A DNA stretch of 38,667 nucleotides from Muribaculaceae bacterium (GTDB lineage: Bacteria > Bacteroidota > Bacteroidia > Bacteroidales > Muribaculaceae), in NCBI GenBank assembly GCA_011959405.1, contig BLLX01000011.1, positions 1-38,667 of the forward strand, written 5' to 3'. How positions within the stretch are numbered: position 1 is the first letter of the stretch; each line of letters begins with the position of its first letter. The notes under the pieces were generated by a model. The model was not told the origin of the DNA. It searched no databases and saw only the letters and a program-made list of their open reading frames with translations. The position numbers were made by a program, and so were the translations under genes. Below, piece by piece: positions 17,291 to 25,574 of the stretch.

Positions 17291-19015
17291 ATGAGCGCCG
17301 GAGACATCACATCTGGATTTCAACGGCAGATGAGACGACGATATAAGTTCTGGGTATACGCCGTCTTGATCATATCGGCTGTACTGGTCTTTATCCATAC
17401 CGCTCACCGCGAATGGATCGGAGATGACCTGTGCTATCGTTTCATGCTCGACGAAAATGATCTCGGAAGCGTGGAAACATCCCGTCAGCCAGAATCATTC
17501 ACAGATGTGTGGGACTCCCAGATATATCACTATTGTCATGAAAACGGCCGGTTGCCGTTGCATCTGGTCATCCAGACATTTTCGAGCATTTTCGGCCAAA
17601 CCGCTTTTGCCGCGGTCAATGCTGTGGTTTTTACTCTTTTCATAGTCCTGACAGTAAGATTGTGCTTTGGATCGGCTCGACGGCGCCGAAATCCGTGGGC
17701 ATGGTTAGTGGTGGCCTTAACGGTCTTCTATCTGTTTCCCGGTGCCGGTGGCATCAGAATGGGTCCATGGTACGGTTTGTCCATGGCGGTGAATTATCTC
17801 TGGGTAGCAGTATTGTTTGAAAGTTTCATATTGATGTTTCGTAAGGCCAAGACTGTTGGATACGGGAAGGCAGTGACGGCGGTCTCACTGTTGCTCGGCT
17901 TTTTTACGGGATGGTCTAATGAGGCATTCTCTCTGCCGCTGTCGGGAGCAGTGTTTATTCTGTGGGTATCGGGTAAATACCGCCTCTCTTCCATGCAGAA
18001 ACTTATGATGTTTGCATTGTGGACCGGCGCTGCGCTGCTTGTATTTTCTCCCGGCACGATAAGCCGGATATCACGTGGCGGAGGTCCGGGGAATGATATG
18101 TCATCGGTTTTATTGTCGGCAGCAGAGTGCTATACAGGCATCTGGATTTTCTGGATATTTTTAGCTATATGTGTGATATGGCAGTCTTTGAAACGATTCG
18201 GCATCAGAACGTCATACAGCTTCCGGGATTTCCTGACGGAAAACCGCCTTTTGCTTCTTATTCTATGTCTGGCAGTGGTGCTTTCCATTTATGCTCACAG
18301 CTACAGCCACTCGCTGACATGTATTGAACTGTTGTCAATGATCCTTGCCATACGTTTGCTCGACGCATTATCACGCACGTCATTGAGCCGACAGACGAAA
18401 CTGTTGCCGATTGGCGTTGTTATGATATGCTTTGTTGCTCATCAGGCCGCTATCATACATGCCAACCACAACGCCATGGAAGAATACAGGCTGATGATCG
18501 CTCGCTATAAAACATCGCCCGACGGAGTGACATGGCTGAATGTGCCCGACGAGCCTTGGTATATAAAACCATATACCGACAATTATGACATGATGCTGAA
18601 TCCTGATCACTATTGTGCCGTGCCGTTTGCAGCCTTTTACGGCTTGGACAAACATACATCCATACTACCGTTTATAATTTCTCCGGCCGACTACAGCAAC
18701 ATAATCGGATCGCCGCAGACATTTTTCCGTGACATAAATCTGATGCCCGGTTCGGCCGGAGCATATAAAGGTGATGATTATTTTTTCATCCGACAGGTTG
18801 AAGACTCCGTGACTGCGGTTCATGATTATACAGCAGTGTTCAATGGGGCCGATTTTATGAAAACTCTGCCTGTGGAACGGAGATTGATATACAAGATGAT
18901 CGGATCCCGCAAACGACCCAAACAACTTGACCACATCGTAGTTGACACGCGCCACGGTCGGATAACGGCTTTGCCGAAAATTCTCTCCACTCCATCATCA
19001 ATTGAAATCAGATAA
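17291..19015 (+). CDS. Polytopic membrane protein, DUF6056-like
   Basis: This 574-residue protein starts directly after the comM stop (TAA then ATG, no gap). It has about ten hydrophobic segments between residues 20 and 400, then a soluble C-terminal domain of about 170 residues. The early loop contains GDDLCYRF and the next loop NGRLPLHLVIQTFSS, with short Asp/Arg motifs reminiscent of GT-C glycosyltransferases and of the DUF6056 family. The fold match is from memory. A lipid-linked sugar transferase role would be a guess. An alternative start is the ATG 15 codons on (MRRRYKFW), which would put a positively charged stretch right before the first helix. Confidence 0.75.
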   Translation: MSAGDITSGFQRQMRRRYKFWVYAVLIISAVLVFIHTAHREWIGDDLCYRFMLDENDLGSVETSRQPESFTDVWDSQIYHYCHENGRLPLHLVIQTFSSIFGQTAFAAVNAVVFTLFIVLTVRLCFGSARRRRNPWAWLVVALTVFYLFPGAGGIRMGPWYGLSMAVNYLWVAVLFESFILMFRKAKTVGYGKAVTAVSLLLGFFTGWSNEAFSLPLSGAVFILWVSGKYRLSSMQKLMMFALWTGAALLVFSPGTISRISRGGGPGNDMSSVLLSAAECYTGIWIFWIFLAICVIWQSLKRFGIRTSYSFRDFLTENRLLLLILCLAVVLSIYAHSYSHSLTCIELLSMILAIRLLDALSRTSLSRQTKLLPIGVVMICFVAHQAAIIHANHNAMEEYRLMIARYKTSPDGVTWLNVPDEPWYIKPYTDNYDMMLNPDHYCAVPFAAFYGLDKHTSILPFIISPADYSNIIGSPQTFFRDINLMPGSAGAYKGDDYFFIRQVEDSVTAVHDYTAVFNGADFMKTLPVERRLIYKMIGSRKRPKQLDHIVVDTRHGRITALPKILSTPSSIEIR

Positions 19016-19033
19016 ATCAACCAATAAAAGAAT

Positions 19034-19792
19034 ATGCAACAATCTTCATTTTTAAACCGCATTCCTCCGGTCACATTAAATCTGGTCATCATCAACGCTC
19101 TGGTATGGCTTGCCATGATTGTGCTGCCCGGACGCACCGGGTTCGATATTGAAAGATACGGCGGCCTGCACTATTTTCTATCTTCCGACTTTTTCGCATG
19201 GCAACCGATCTCCTACATGTTCATGCACTCCACTGCCGGGATCTCACATCTGTTCTTCAATATGTTCGGTTTGATGATGTTCGGCGCCACACTCGAACGC
19301 GTGTTCGGATCGGCAAGATTCCTGTTTTTCTACATCACCGTGGGGATCGGGGCCGCTCTGGTACAGGAAGGCGTATATGCCGTGTGGATAAACCATCTGT
19401 CATCGGGCATGACCGGAGTACAGGTTTCCGAAATCATCAGTGAAGGGGCCGAAGCTCTTCGCAAAGGGATGAATTACATGGATCCCACACTTGCCGAAAT
19501 CAATATGCTGGCCAATGTGCCCACCATAGGAGCATCAGGCGCAATCTACGGTATATTGCTCGCTTTCGGCATGATTTTCCCGAATCTTCCGCTCTACATG
19601 TTTTTCATACCCATCCCTATCAAGGCAAAATGGATGGTGATAGCATACGGTGTGCTGGAGCTTACTATGGGAGTGACCGGGTGGCAGAGCGGAGTGGCTC
19701 ATTTTGCCCACCTCGGCGGTATGATAGTAGCCCTGGTCCTTATAATCTACTGGCGCAAGAAAGGCACTATAAGCAATGGCCCTCTATATTGA
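19034..19792 (+). CDS. Rhomboid family intramembrane serine protease (first copy)
   Basis: Rhomboids cleave membrane proteins inside the bilayer. The 252-residue protein has six predicted helices, the catalytic Ser in IGASGAIYG (S168) and the catalytic His in VAHFAHLGG (H226). The conserved SHLFFNMFGLMMFG segment forms helix 2. An insertion of about 50 residues (roughly 115-163, containing SSGMTGVQVSEIISEG) lies before the serine helix, longer than in typical bacterial rhomboids. Its stop overlaps the start of a second rhomboid gene by 17 bases. Confidence 0.95.
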   Translation: MQQSSFLNRIPPVTLNLVIINALVWLAMIVLPGRTGFDIERYGGLHYFLSSDFFAWQPISYMFMHSTAGISHLFFNMFGLMMFGATLERVFGSARFLFFYITVGIGAALVQEGVYAVWINHLSSGMTGVQVSEIISEGAEALRKGMNYMDPTLAEINMLANVPTIGASGAIYGILLAFGMIFPNLPLYMFFIPIPIKAKWMVIAYGVLELTMGVTGWQSGVAHFAHLGGMIVALVLIIYWRKKGTISNGPLY

Positions 19793-20591
19793 CCGGCTGA
19801 AAGGTCTGTCCGTGCCGGCACGACTGATTGCCGTCAATGTGGCGGTGTTTGTTCTGCTGCATCTCACGGTGTTGATTTTGAATGCGTGCGGAGTCGCAGA
19901 TGCAGGCACATATGTGATGGGATTCGTTGAAATGCCTGCGGCTGCCATGGATCTCATGTACAGGCCATGGACAGTGGTGTCATACATGTTTGTGCACACC
20001 GGAGTGTTTCATCTGTTGTTCAACATGTTGTGGCTATACTGGTTCGGTGAATATTTCCTTACACTGGGCACAGCACGGCAACTCACAGTGCTGTATACCT
20101 ATGGCGGAATTGCCGGAGCTATATTTTTCATTGTCTACTCGACAATATGGCATCATGGCGGACCGCTGATAGGTGCATCTGCCGCTATACTGGCAGTTGT
20201 TGTGGCAACAGCATGGCGTATGCCGGATTTCAAGATGAATCTGTTTTTATTCGGATCAGTAAGCCTTAAGTGGATTGCCGGAGCGCTTGTGGCAATAAGT
20301 TTGATAAGCCTGCCCGGAGAAAATTCGGGTGGCAATGTGGCACATCTCGGCGGTGTGTTGGCAGGAATAGTGTTTGCCGTAGCGATCAGACGCGGAATTG
20401 ACATAACCCGTATGCCTGCGCTGTTAGGACGGCGTAAACAGAGCCAGAGCTGCCATAAACACTCTTCATTACGGGCAATGAACGATAAGGAGCGCCTTGA
20501 CGCTCTCCTTGATAAAGTGCGACGGTCTGGCTATACGTCTCTGACATCTGAAGAACGCCGTCAATTAATCGAATTAAGCAACCGTTTATGA
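19776..20591 (+). CDS. Rhomboid family intramembrane serine protease (second copy) with C-terminal extension
   Basis: The 271-residue protein keeps the catalytic Ser in LIGASAAILA (S135) and His in GGNVAHLGGVLAG (H190), plus FHLLFNMLWLYWFGEYF. It differs strongly from the first copy, so the pair is not a recent duplication. A cytosolic extension of about 60 residues follows the last helix and ends in a helical module (RLDALLDKVRRSGYTSLTSE, then a short helix) known from other Bacteroidetes rhomboids (DUF6576-like). It overlaps the upstream copy by 17 bases and the next gene by 4 (ATGA), indicating coupled translation. Substrates are unknown. Confidence 0.95.
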   Translation: MALYIDRLKGLSVPARLIAVNVAVFVLLHLTVLILNACGVADAGTYVMGFVEMPAAAMDLMYRPWTVVSYMFVHTGVFHLLFNMLWLYWFGEYFLTLGTARQLTVLYTYGGIAGAIFFIVYSTIWHHGGPLIGASAAILAVVVATAWRMPDFKMNLFLFGSVSLKWIAGALVAISLISLPGENSGGNVAHLGGVLAGIVFAVAIRRGIDITRMPALLGRRKQSQSCHKHSSLRAMNDKERLDALLDKVRRSGYTSLTSEERRQLIELSNRL

Positions 20592-21712
20592 AATATCTGA
20601 AATACTTTGCGGCATCGTTAACGGGCATAAAAAAAGGTGTTCTGCCCGTATGGATCGGAATGAACGTGATGATAGCGGCCATTGCCGTATTTGCAGGCTA
20701 TGCAGGGGCGATAGATCCTGAAAAAATGCCTTTTTCGGGCATAGTAGCCATGACATTTCCGGTGTGGTGGATAGCAAATGTAGCATGTCTGGTGATAAAC
20801 CTCATTTTATGCCGGCGCTTGCTGCCGGTGCCCTTAGCGGCCCTGATAATATGCATTAAACCGTTTCTGGATTTCTGTCCGCTTAATTTCCGCGCACCTG
20901 AAATAACACCGGAGGAGCGGCTGAAAGAATTCAAGGTATTGTCATACAATACGCTCAGCTTTAACGATCAGGAACCTGAAAAATCGTCGGTCTACAACCG
21001 CACGATGCACACTGTACTTAATTCCGATGCCGACATCGTATGTCTGCTTGAATATGAAAATCAGGGGAAGTTGAAGAAATTTATGCCACAGTCGCAAATC
21101 GATTCACTATATATGCTCTATCCATATCAAGCAAAAGGGTATATGGGGACTGTGGCTTTCTCTCGCACACCGATCCTGCATATTTCTTTGCCTGAAAGAC
21201 GCCGTTCACGGGGGTCTGTGGAAGCCTTCAGGACATTGGTAGATGATAAGGCTATATTGGTGTTCGGAGTACACATGGAATCAATCGGACTTACCACGGA
21301 AGACAAATCTCTATACCGTAGATTAACCAGTATGGATGTATCGAAAGATGAAATGTCGGAGGTCCGCTCAAGACTCGTATCAAAGCTTTATGACGCATAT
21401 AAAAACAGGGCTATGCAAGCCTTGTTTATCAAAGATTATGTCGAACAGATGGGAGGAAATGTAATCGTATGCGGCGATTTCAACGACGTGCCCGGATGTC
21501 GCGCTCTTAGAATTCTGGAGAGTGCCGGCCTTAAAGATGCTTACGCCGAACTCGGTCTCGGCCCTACAATCACATTTAATGCATCACACTTCTTTTTCCG
21601 CATAGATCATGTGTTGTATAACGGAGACTTTAAAGCTGTGAAAATCGAGCGCGGCAATGTGCCCTCATCGGACCATTACCCGTTTCTCACCACATTTGTC
21701 TGGAACAAATAG
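20588..21712 (+). CDS. Membrane-anchored endonuclease/exonuclease/phosphatase family protein
   Basis: The 374-residue protein begins with about three transmembrane helices (residues 1-100) and continues with an EEP domain. Visible EEP blocks are VLSYNTLSF, CLLEYEN (metal-binding Glu), VCGDFND (catalytic Asp/Asn) and SSDHYPFL (catalytic Asp-His). Such membrane-linked EEP proteins may act on phospholipids, nucleotides or nucleic acid; the substrate cannot be read from sequence. Start ATG overlaps the stop of the second rhomboid gene. It is the last gene of the run; a hairpin follows 43 bases later. Confidence 0.93.
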   Translation: MKYLKYFAASLTGIKKGVLPVWIGMNVMIAAIAVFAGYAGAIDPEKMPFSGIVAMTFPVWWIANVACLVINLILCRRLLPVPLAALIICIKPFLDFCPLNFRAPEITPEERLKEFKVLSYNTLSFNDQEPEKSSVYNRTMHTVLNSDADIVCLLEYENQGKLKKFMPQSQIDSLYMLYPYQAKGYMGTVAFSRTPILHISLPERRRSRGSVEAFRTLVDDKAILVFGVHMESIGLTTEDKSLYRRLTSMDVSKDEMSEVRSRLVSKLYDAYKNRAMQALFIKDYVEQMGGNVIVCGDFNDVPGCRALRILESAGLKDAYAELGLGPTITFNASHFFFRIDHVLYNGDFKAVKIERGNVPSSDHYPFLTTFVWNK

Positions 21713-21755
21713 ATGTATTTACACGCATAACGACGACGTATAAGTCCGGTCGCTA

Positions 21756-21801
21756 AAAATGATCAGCCGATAGATTTTGAAATCTATCGGCTGATCATTT
21801 T
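21756..21801. terminator. Bidirectional terminator between EEP gene and XRE gene
   Basis: Arms at 21756-21777 and 21780-21801 are exact complements (22 bp including A4/T4 ends; the real loop will be somewhat larger). It lies between two convergent genes (stops at 21712 and 21822) and suits both strands. Confidence 0.9.
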
Positions 21802-21821
21802 CATACTATTTTGGAGAGAGT

Positions 21822-22361
21822 TTATTTGGATGGATTTGATGCCGGTACAAATGACTGAAAACTGTTGTCGCTATAAAATACCATTATATTTACAATGGAT
21901 TTATTGCCATCGGCAGCAATGCTGATAGGGTTAGATGCCATGGGATTTAAAGGGAGCTGGACCCCGATCGTGTTTTGATCTCCTTCGTCGAAGAGAGATG
22001 ATTCTAAAATTTTTTCTGATGCAAAAACGTCGTCATTTTCATGACTTTGTGATGCATTGGTAACGTTTGCTGTATCAGTGTTTTGAGGTGATGAAAAATC
22101 AATATAACCGCCATTTTGGGGTTCTGAGATTTCGTTATTTGCATTTGTGGACATAGGTCCTTCTCCAAAAAGCAGCCATAACACGCTCAGACGTGGATAG
22201 GCTTCATGAATTTTGGATATAACCTCATCGCTGATTTTTTTATTGCGTCCGCTCAGTATCTGTGACAATGTGGGACGAGGTATTTTACACGCATCTGCAA
22301 ATTGAGTACTGCCGATTGATTCGGAATCCATAAACAATTTTAAGCGATTTACAATATCCAT
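21822..22361 (-). CDS. XRE-family helix-turn-helix transcriptional regulator
   Basis: The 179-residue protein has an N-terminal DNA-binding domain (residues about 3-65) with the helix-turn-helix in STQFADACKIPRPTLSQIL followed by SGRNKKIS, and the motif PRLSVLWLLFGEGPM that recurs in Bacteroidales regulators of this type. The middle (70-140) is Asn/Ser/Asp-rich and probably unstructured; the end contains a short hydrophobic segment (SIVNIMVFYSDNSFQSF). No S24 peptidase domain is present, so it is not a LexA/CI-type self-cleaving repressor. It is monocistronic, with a full promoter upstream overlapped by repeated GTTTAC-type sites, suggesting autoregulation. What it controls is unknown. Confidence 0.9.
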   Translation of the reverse strand: MDIVNRLKLFMDSESIGSTQFADACKIPRPTLSQILSGRNKKISDEVISKIHEAYPRLSVLWLLFGEGPMSTNANNEISEPQNGGYIDFSSPQNTDTANVTNASQSHENDDVFASEKILESSLFDEGDQNTIGVQLPLNPMASNPISIAADGNKSIVNIMVFYSDNSFQSFVPASNPSK

Positions 22362-22391
22362 TTCTGTTTACATTTGTTGTTTACGTGATTG

Positions 22392-22423
22392 CAAATGTAA
22401 TCATTAATTTTGTAAACTGCAAA
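22392..22423 (-). promoter_or_regulatory. Promoter of the XRE regulator gene
   Basis: On the minus strand TTTG (22420-22423) and TACATTTG (22392-22399) are exactly 20 bases apart. A TGTAAAC site (22411-22417) lies in the spacer, another (22432-22438) just upstream, and two GTTTAC sites (22366, 22379) just downstream. A bound regulator would occlude the polymerase. Confidence 0.75.
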
Positions 22424-23043
22424 TTTTATTTTGTAAACGGAGAATAACTATATTGCATATGATCACAATTGGACATATACAGATGTGCAGATAGTGTCAG
22501 TTAAATTATTAAAGTATTGCTTTATATATGTAATTTATAGCGCTTATGTCGTAGGGACTATATACTGATGAGTGTCTAATTTGCCTGAAAAGGCGGAAAT
22601 TCGACTAATCTCAATAAATGACTTTAGATATTTAATATACTATACTGGGAATTAGTTATTTATATTAAATGTAACTATAAGTTAATTGTGGTGTTTTCTC
22701 AAATGTAATCTGATTTTGCATTTTGGGTGCATATCATCTGATTATGAGTTAATAGGTGTGTAAAACGGATAGTTTGCAAATGTAAAACCAGTAAATTTGA
22801 TGCCGTGTGTTTACATATGCGTCAGGTGTTCGATTTAACAGTTGTAAAATTCACAAATGTGAATGTATAATTGCAAACGTAAATACATTCCCTACTTAAT
22901 TAATTCATTATTGTATTTGCAATAGTGAAGCGATTAGATGACAAAGTTTTAAAGCCGTAAAATACAGCCAAAATATAACCATAATCTATTTCAATCTTTG
23001 CTACTGTAGGTATTAATTTAACACAATTAGCTAATTTATACGG

Positions 23044-23059
23044 TATTGCACCTGCAATA
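23044..23059. promoter_or_regulatory. Perfect palindrome upstream of the TonB-dependent receptor
   Basis: TATTGCA-CC-TGCAATA is a 7-bp inverted repeat with a two-base centre, ending 77 bases before the receptor ATG. Size and symmetry fit a dimeric regulator binding site. No TAnnTTTG element was found nearby, so the receptor promoter itself is unassigned. Confidence 0.4.
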
Positions 23060-23136
23060 TGGCATTTTTCAGCCATTGAGAATTAAAAATTCAGCGTATC
23101 CCTTATAATTAATCGGATAAATCCACGTTAATTTTA

Positions 23137-25569
23137 ATGATGAAACTGAAATCACACCTTATTATATACTCGTTTGCTTTTCCGATGCTATTATTTTCCG
23201 CACCGGAGGTCTTTGCGGCCCAAGTGAAGATTCACGGTAAAGTGACACATGGTGACGGAAGCGCAAACGAACCATTGGAATTTGTCAGCGTGCAGATAGC
23301 CGGTACAGCTATAGGCGCCCTGACGGAGTTGGATGGCACCTACTCTATTTCGGCTCCTCAGGCCGATACGATCAAAGTGACATTCCGGTGCATCGGCTTT
23401 CATGAGATCACCCGTAAACTGATCGAACCGGCAAATGACATGACATTAAACGTGAAAATGCTGCCATCCATTTCAGATCTGCAGGAAGTCACCGTGACGG
23501 ACTTTCGAAAACAGATCACGTCCATGCAGACTGTAGATGCCGACGCTTACAGGCTGTCGCCGGACGTGAGCGGAGGAAGCATAGAATCGCTGCTGACCAC
23601 TATGGCCGGAGTCAATTCCTCAAATGAAATGTCGAGTCAATATTCGGTGCGCGGCGGATCGTATGATGAAAATTCCGTTTATATAAACGGCGTGGAGGTA
23701 TATCGTCCGCAGCTTGTCAGTTCCGGTCAGCAGGAAGGCCTGAGTATTATAAATCCGGATATGGTCAAGGAAGTCAATTTTTCGACCGGCGGTTTTTCGG
23801 CCGAGTATGGCGACAAGATGTCGTCGGTACTTGATATATCCTATCGCCAGCCTGAAGCATTTGAGGGTTCGGTTGCCGGTTCGCTTATGGGCGGATCACT
23901 TTCTATCGGTTCTGGTTCGAAACGTTTCAGTCAGTTGCATGGCGTTCGTTACAAAAGCAACAATTCTCTGTTGTCTTCGCTTGAAACACGCGGAGAATAC
24001 AATCCTAAATATTTCGATTACCAGACTAATCTTAATTTTCGTATAAGCCAAAAGTGGAAGGCATCGTTTCTGGGAAACATATCGATGAATAACTATTCGT
24101 TTACGCCGGTGACGCGCGAGACAAGTTTCGGGACGATGAATGACGCCAAACAGTTCAAAGTGTATTTCGACGGCTATGAAAAAGATAAGTTCGAAACACT
24201 TTTCGGTGCGCTGATGATTAATTTCCGTCCCTCGAAAGCGTCGGATTACACACTGCTTGCATCAGGCTATCTGACCAACGAGCTGGTGAGTTATGATATA
24301 TCGGGGGAATATTGGCTCGATCAGGCCGGTGCCGAGCATGGCACAATAGGCGGAGAACTTGGTGTGGGTAAATATAAGGAGCACGCGAGAAACAGGCTGA
24401 AAGCATCGGTATTCTCCTTGTCGTTGCGCGGAAACACCGGAATAAAAAATCACAACCTGTCGTATGGGGTGAGCTTCAACCGCGAGCAGATAATGGACCG
24501 TGCACGCGAATGGGAAATGCGAGACTCGGCCGGATATTCGCTGCCGTTTGACCCTGCGGCAGTGAAGGTCTACTACAATCTGTTCTCGTCGCACGATATA
24601 TCATCAAACCGCATAGCGATGTTCGCACAGGATTCATACAGGGTAAACGCCGCATCCGGTTACTGGACATTCAATCTGGGTGTGCGAATGAGCTATTGGG
24701 ACTTCAACCGCGAATTTCTGGTAAGCCCGCGTGCAAACGTCGGCTTCGTTCCGGAAGCCAATTCCCGCTGGGCGTTCAGATTTGCCACCGGGTTGTATTA
24801 TCAGGCTCCGTTTTACAAAGAGTACCGTCGTCCCGTCGAGGATGATAACGGCAACATCGTGATCCAGCTGAACAGAGATATAAAATCACAGCGTAGCTTC
24901 CATCTTATTGCCGGGGCCGATTATACTTTCCGGTCTTTTGACCGTCCGTTTAAACTGTCGGCCGAAACTTACTACAAGGCATTAGGCAATATCATTCCGT
25001 ACGAAATCGACAATCTGAAGCTGACATATTCCGGAGTGAACGGCGGTTCGGGTTATGTGACCGGATTTGATGTGAAATTGTTCGGACAGTTTGTGCCGGG
25101 ATCGGACTCATGGCTCACGTTCTCGCTGATGAAAACGCAGGAAAACCTCAATGGAGTGAAAGTGCCGCGGCCTACAGACCAGCGTTATTCAGTCGGACTG
25201 TATTTCACGGATTATTTTCCTAAATTTCCTAAATTGAAATTCAGTCTCAGAGGTATTTTTTCCGACGGACTTCCCGTGACACCTCCGCGCTCCACGCGCG
25301 ACAAAGGTTATTTCCGCACACCGGCCTACAAGCGTGTGGACATAGGCTTGAGCTATGCACTTCTTTCCGCTCCGAAAGACGGGCAGATAAGATCCGGAAT
25401 ACATAAATATCTTAAAAGCGTGTGGCTCGGATTCGATGTGTTCAATCTGCTTGACATCTCGAACGTGAGCAGTTATTACTGGGTTACGGACGTGAACGAC
25501 ATACAGTATGCCGTGCCCAATTACCTTACAAGACGCCAGTTTAATGTGCGCCTGTCAATTGATTTTTAA
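23137..25569 (+). CDS. TonB-dependent outer membrane receptor with carboxypeptidase-regulatory-like N-terminal domain
   Basis: The 810-residue protein has a signal peptide ending near EVFAAQ, a CarboxypepD_reg-like domain (about 30-110: KIHGKVTHGD, EFVSVQIAGTAIGALTELDG, TYSISAPQADTIKVTFRCIG), a plug domain (about 115-230: RGGSYDENSVYINGVEVYRP, FSTGGFSAEYGDKMSSVLDI) and a 22-strand-type barrel ending in ITF-like FNVRLSIDF with a terminal Phe. It imports a substrate across the outer membrane using TonB energy. No SusD-like partner follows, so it is not a classical Sus pair; substrate is unknown. rmuC follows 5 bases later and may be co-transcribed. The spacer upstream is unusually long. Confidence 0.93.
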   Translation: MMKLKSHLIIYSFAFPMLLFSAPEVFAAQVKIHGKVTHGDGSANEPLEFVSVQIAGTAIGALTELDGTYSISAPQADTIKVTFRCIGFHEITRKLIEPANDMTLNVKMLPSISDLQEVTVTDFRKQITSMQTVDADAYRLSPDVSGGSIESLLTTMAGVNSSNEMSSQYSVRGGSYDENSVYINGVEVYRPQLVSSGQQEGLSIINPDMVKEVNFSTGGFSAEYGDKMSSVLDISYRQPEAFEGSVAGSLMGGSLSIGSGSKRFSQLHGVRYKSNNSLLSSLETRGEYNPKYFDYQTNLNFRISQKWKASFLGNISMNNYSFTPVTRETSFGTMNDAKQFKVYFDGYEKDKFETLFGALMINFRPSKASDYTLLASGYLTNELVSYDISGEYWLDQAGAEHGTIGGELGVGKYKEHARNRLKASVFSLSLRGNTGIKNHNLSYGVSFNREQIMDRAREWEMRDSAGYSLPFDPAAVKVYYNLFSSHDISSNRIAMFAQDSYRVNAASGYWTFNLGVRMSYWDFNREFLVSPRANVGFVPEANSRWAFRFATGLYYQAPFYKEYRRPVEDDNGNIVIQLNRDIKSQRSFHLIAGADYTFRSFDRPFKLSAETYYKALGNIIPYEIDNLKLTYSGVNGGSGYVTGFDVKLFGQFVPGSDSWLTFSLMKTQENLNGVKVPRPTDQRYSVGLYFTDYFPKFPKLKFSLRGIFSDGLPVTPPRSTRDKGYFRTPAYKRVDIGLSYALLSAPKDGQIRSGIHKYLKSVWLGFDVFNLLDISNVSSYYWVTDVNDIQYAVPNYLTRRQFNVRLSIDF

Positions 25570-25574
25570 AAATT

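Larger units (their letters stand above)
22362..23136. other. 775-bp AT-rich spacer with many repeated operator-like sites
   Basis: No ORF of useful length is present. Half-sites of the type GTTTACA or TGTAAAC/TGTAAAA occur at 22366, 22379, 22411, 22432, 22759, 22781, 22809 and 22843. A longer repeat, WTTGCAAAYGTAAW, occurs at 22388, 22773 and 22870, with a partial copy CAAATGTAATC at 22700. Near-palindromes are GATTGCAAATGTAATC (22387-22402) and TTCACAAATGTGAA (22850-22863). The sites form two groups, 22366-22438 beside the XRE gene and 22700-22883 further upstream. The stretch between them and 22890-23040 shows nothing I can name. Confidence 0.6.

Noticed and set aside
22362-23136. CRISPR-like repeat array in the AT-rich spacer
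   Set aside because: The repeats are short (7-14 bases), irregularly spaced and in both orientations; they look like operators, and no cas genes are present.
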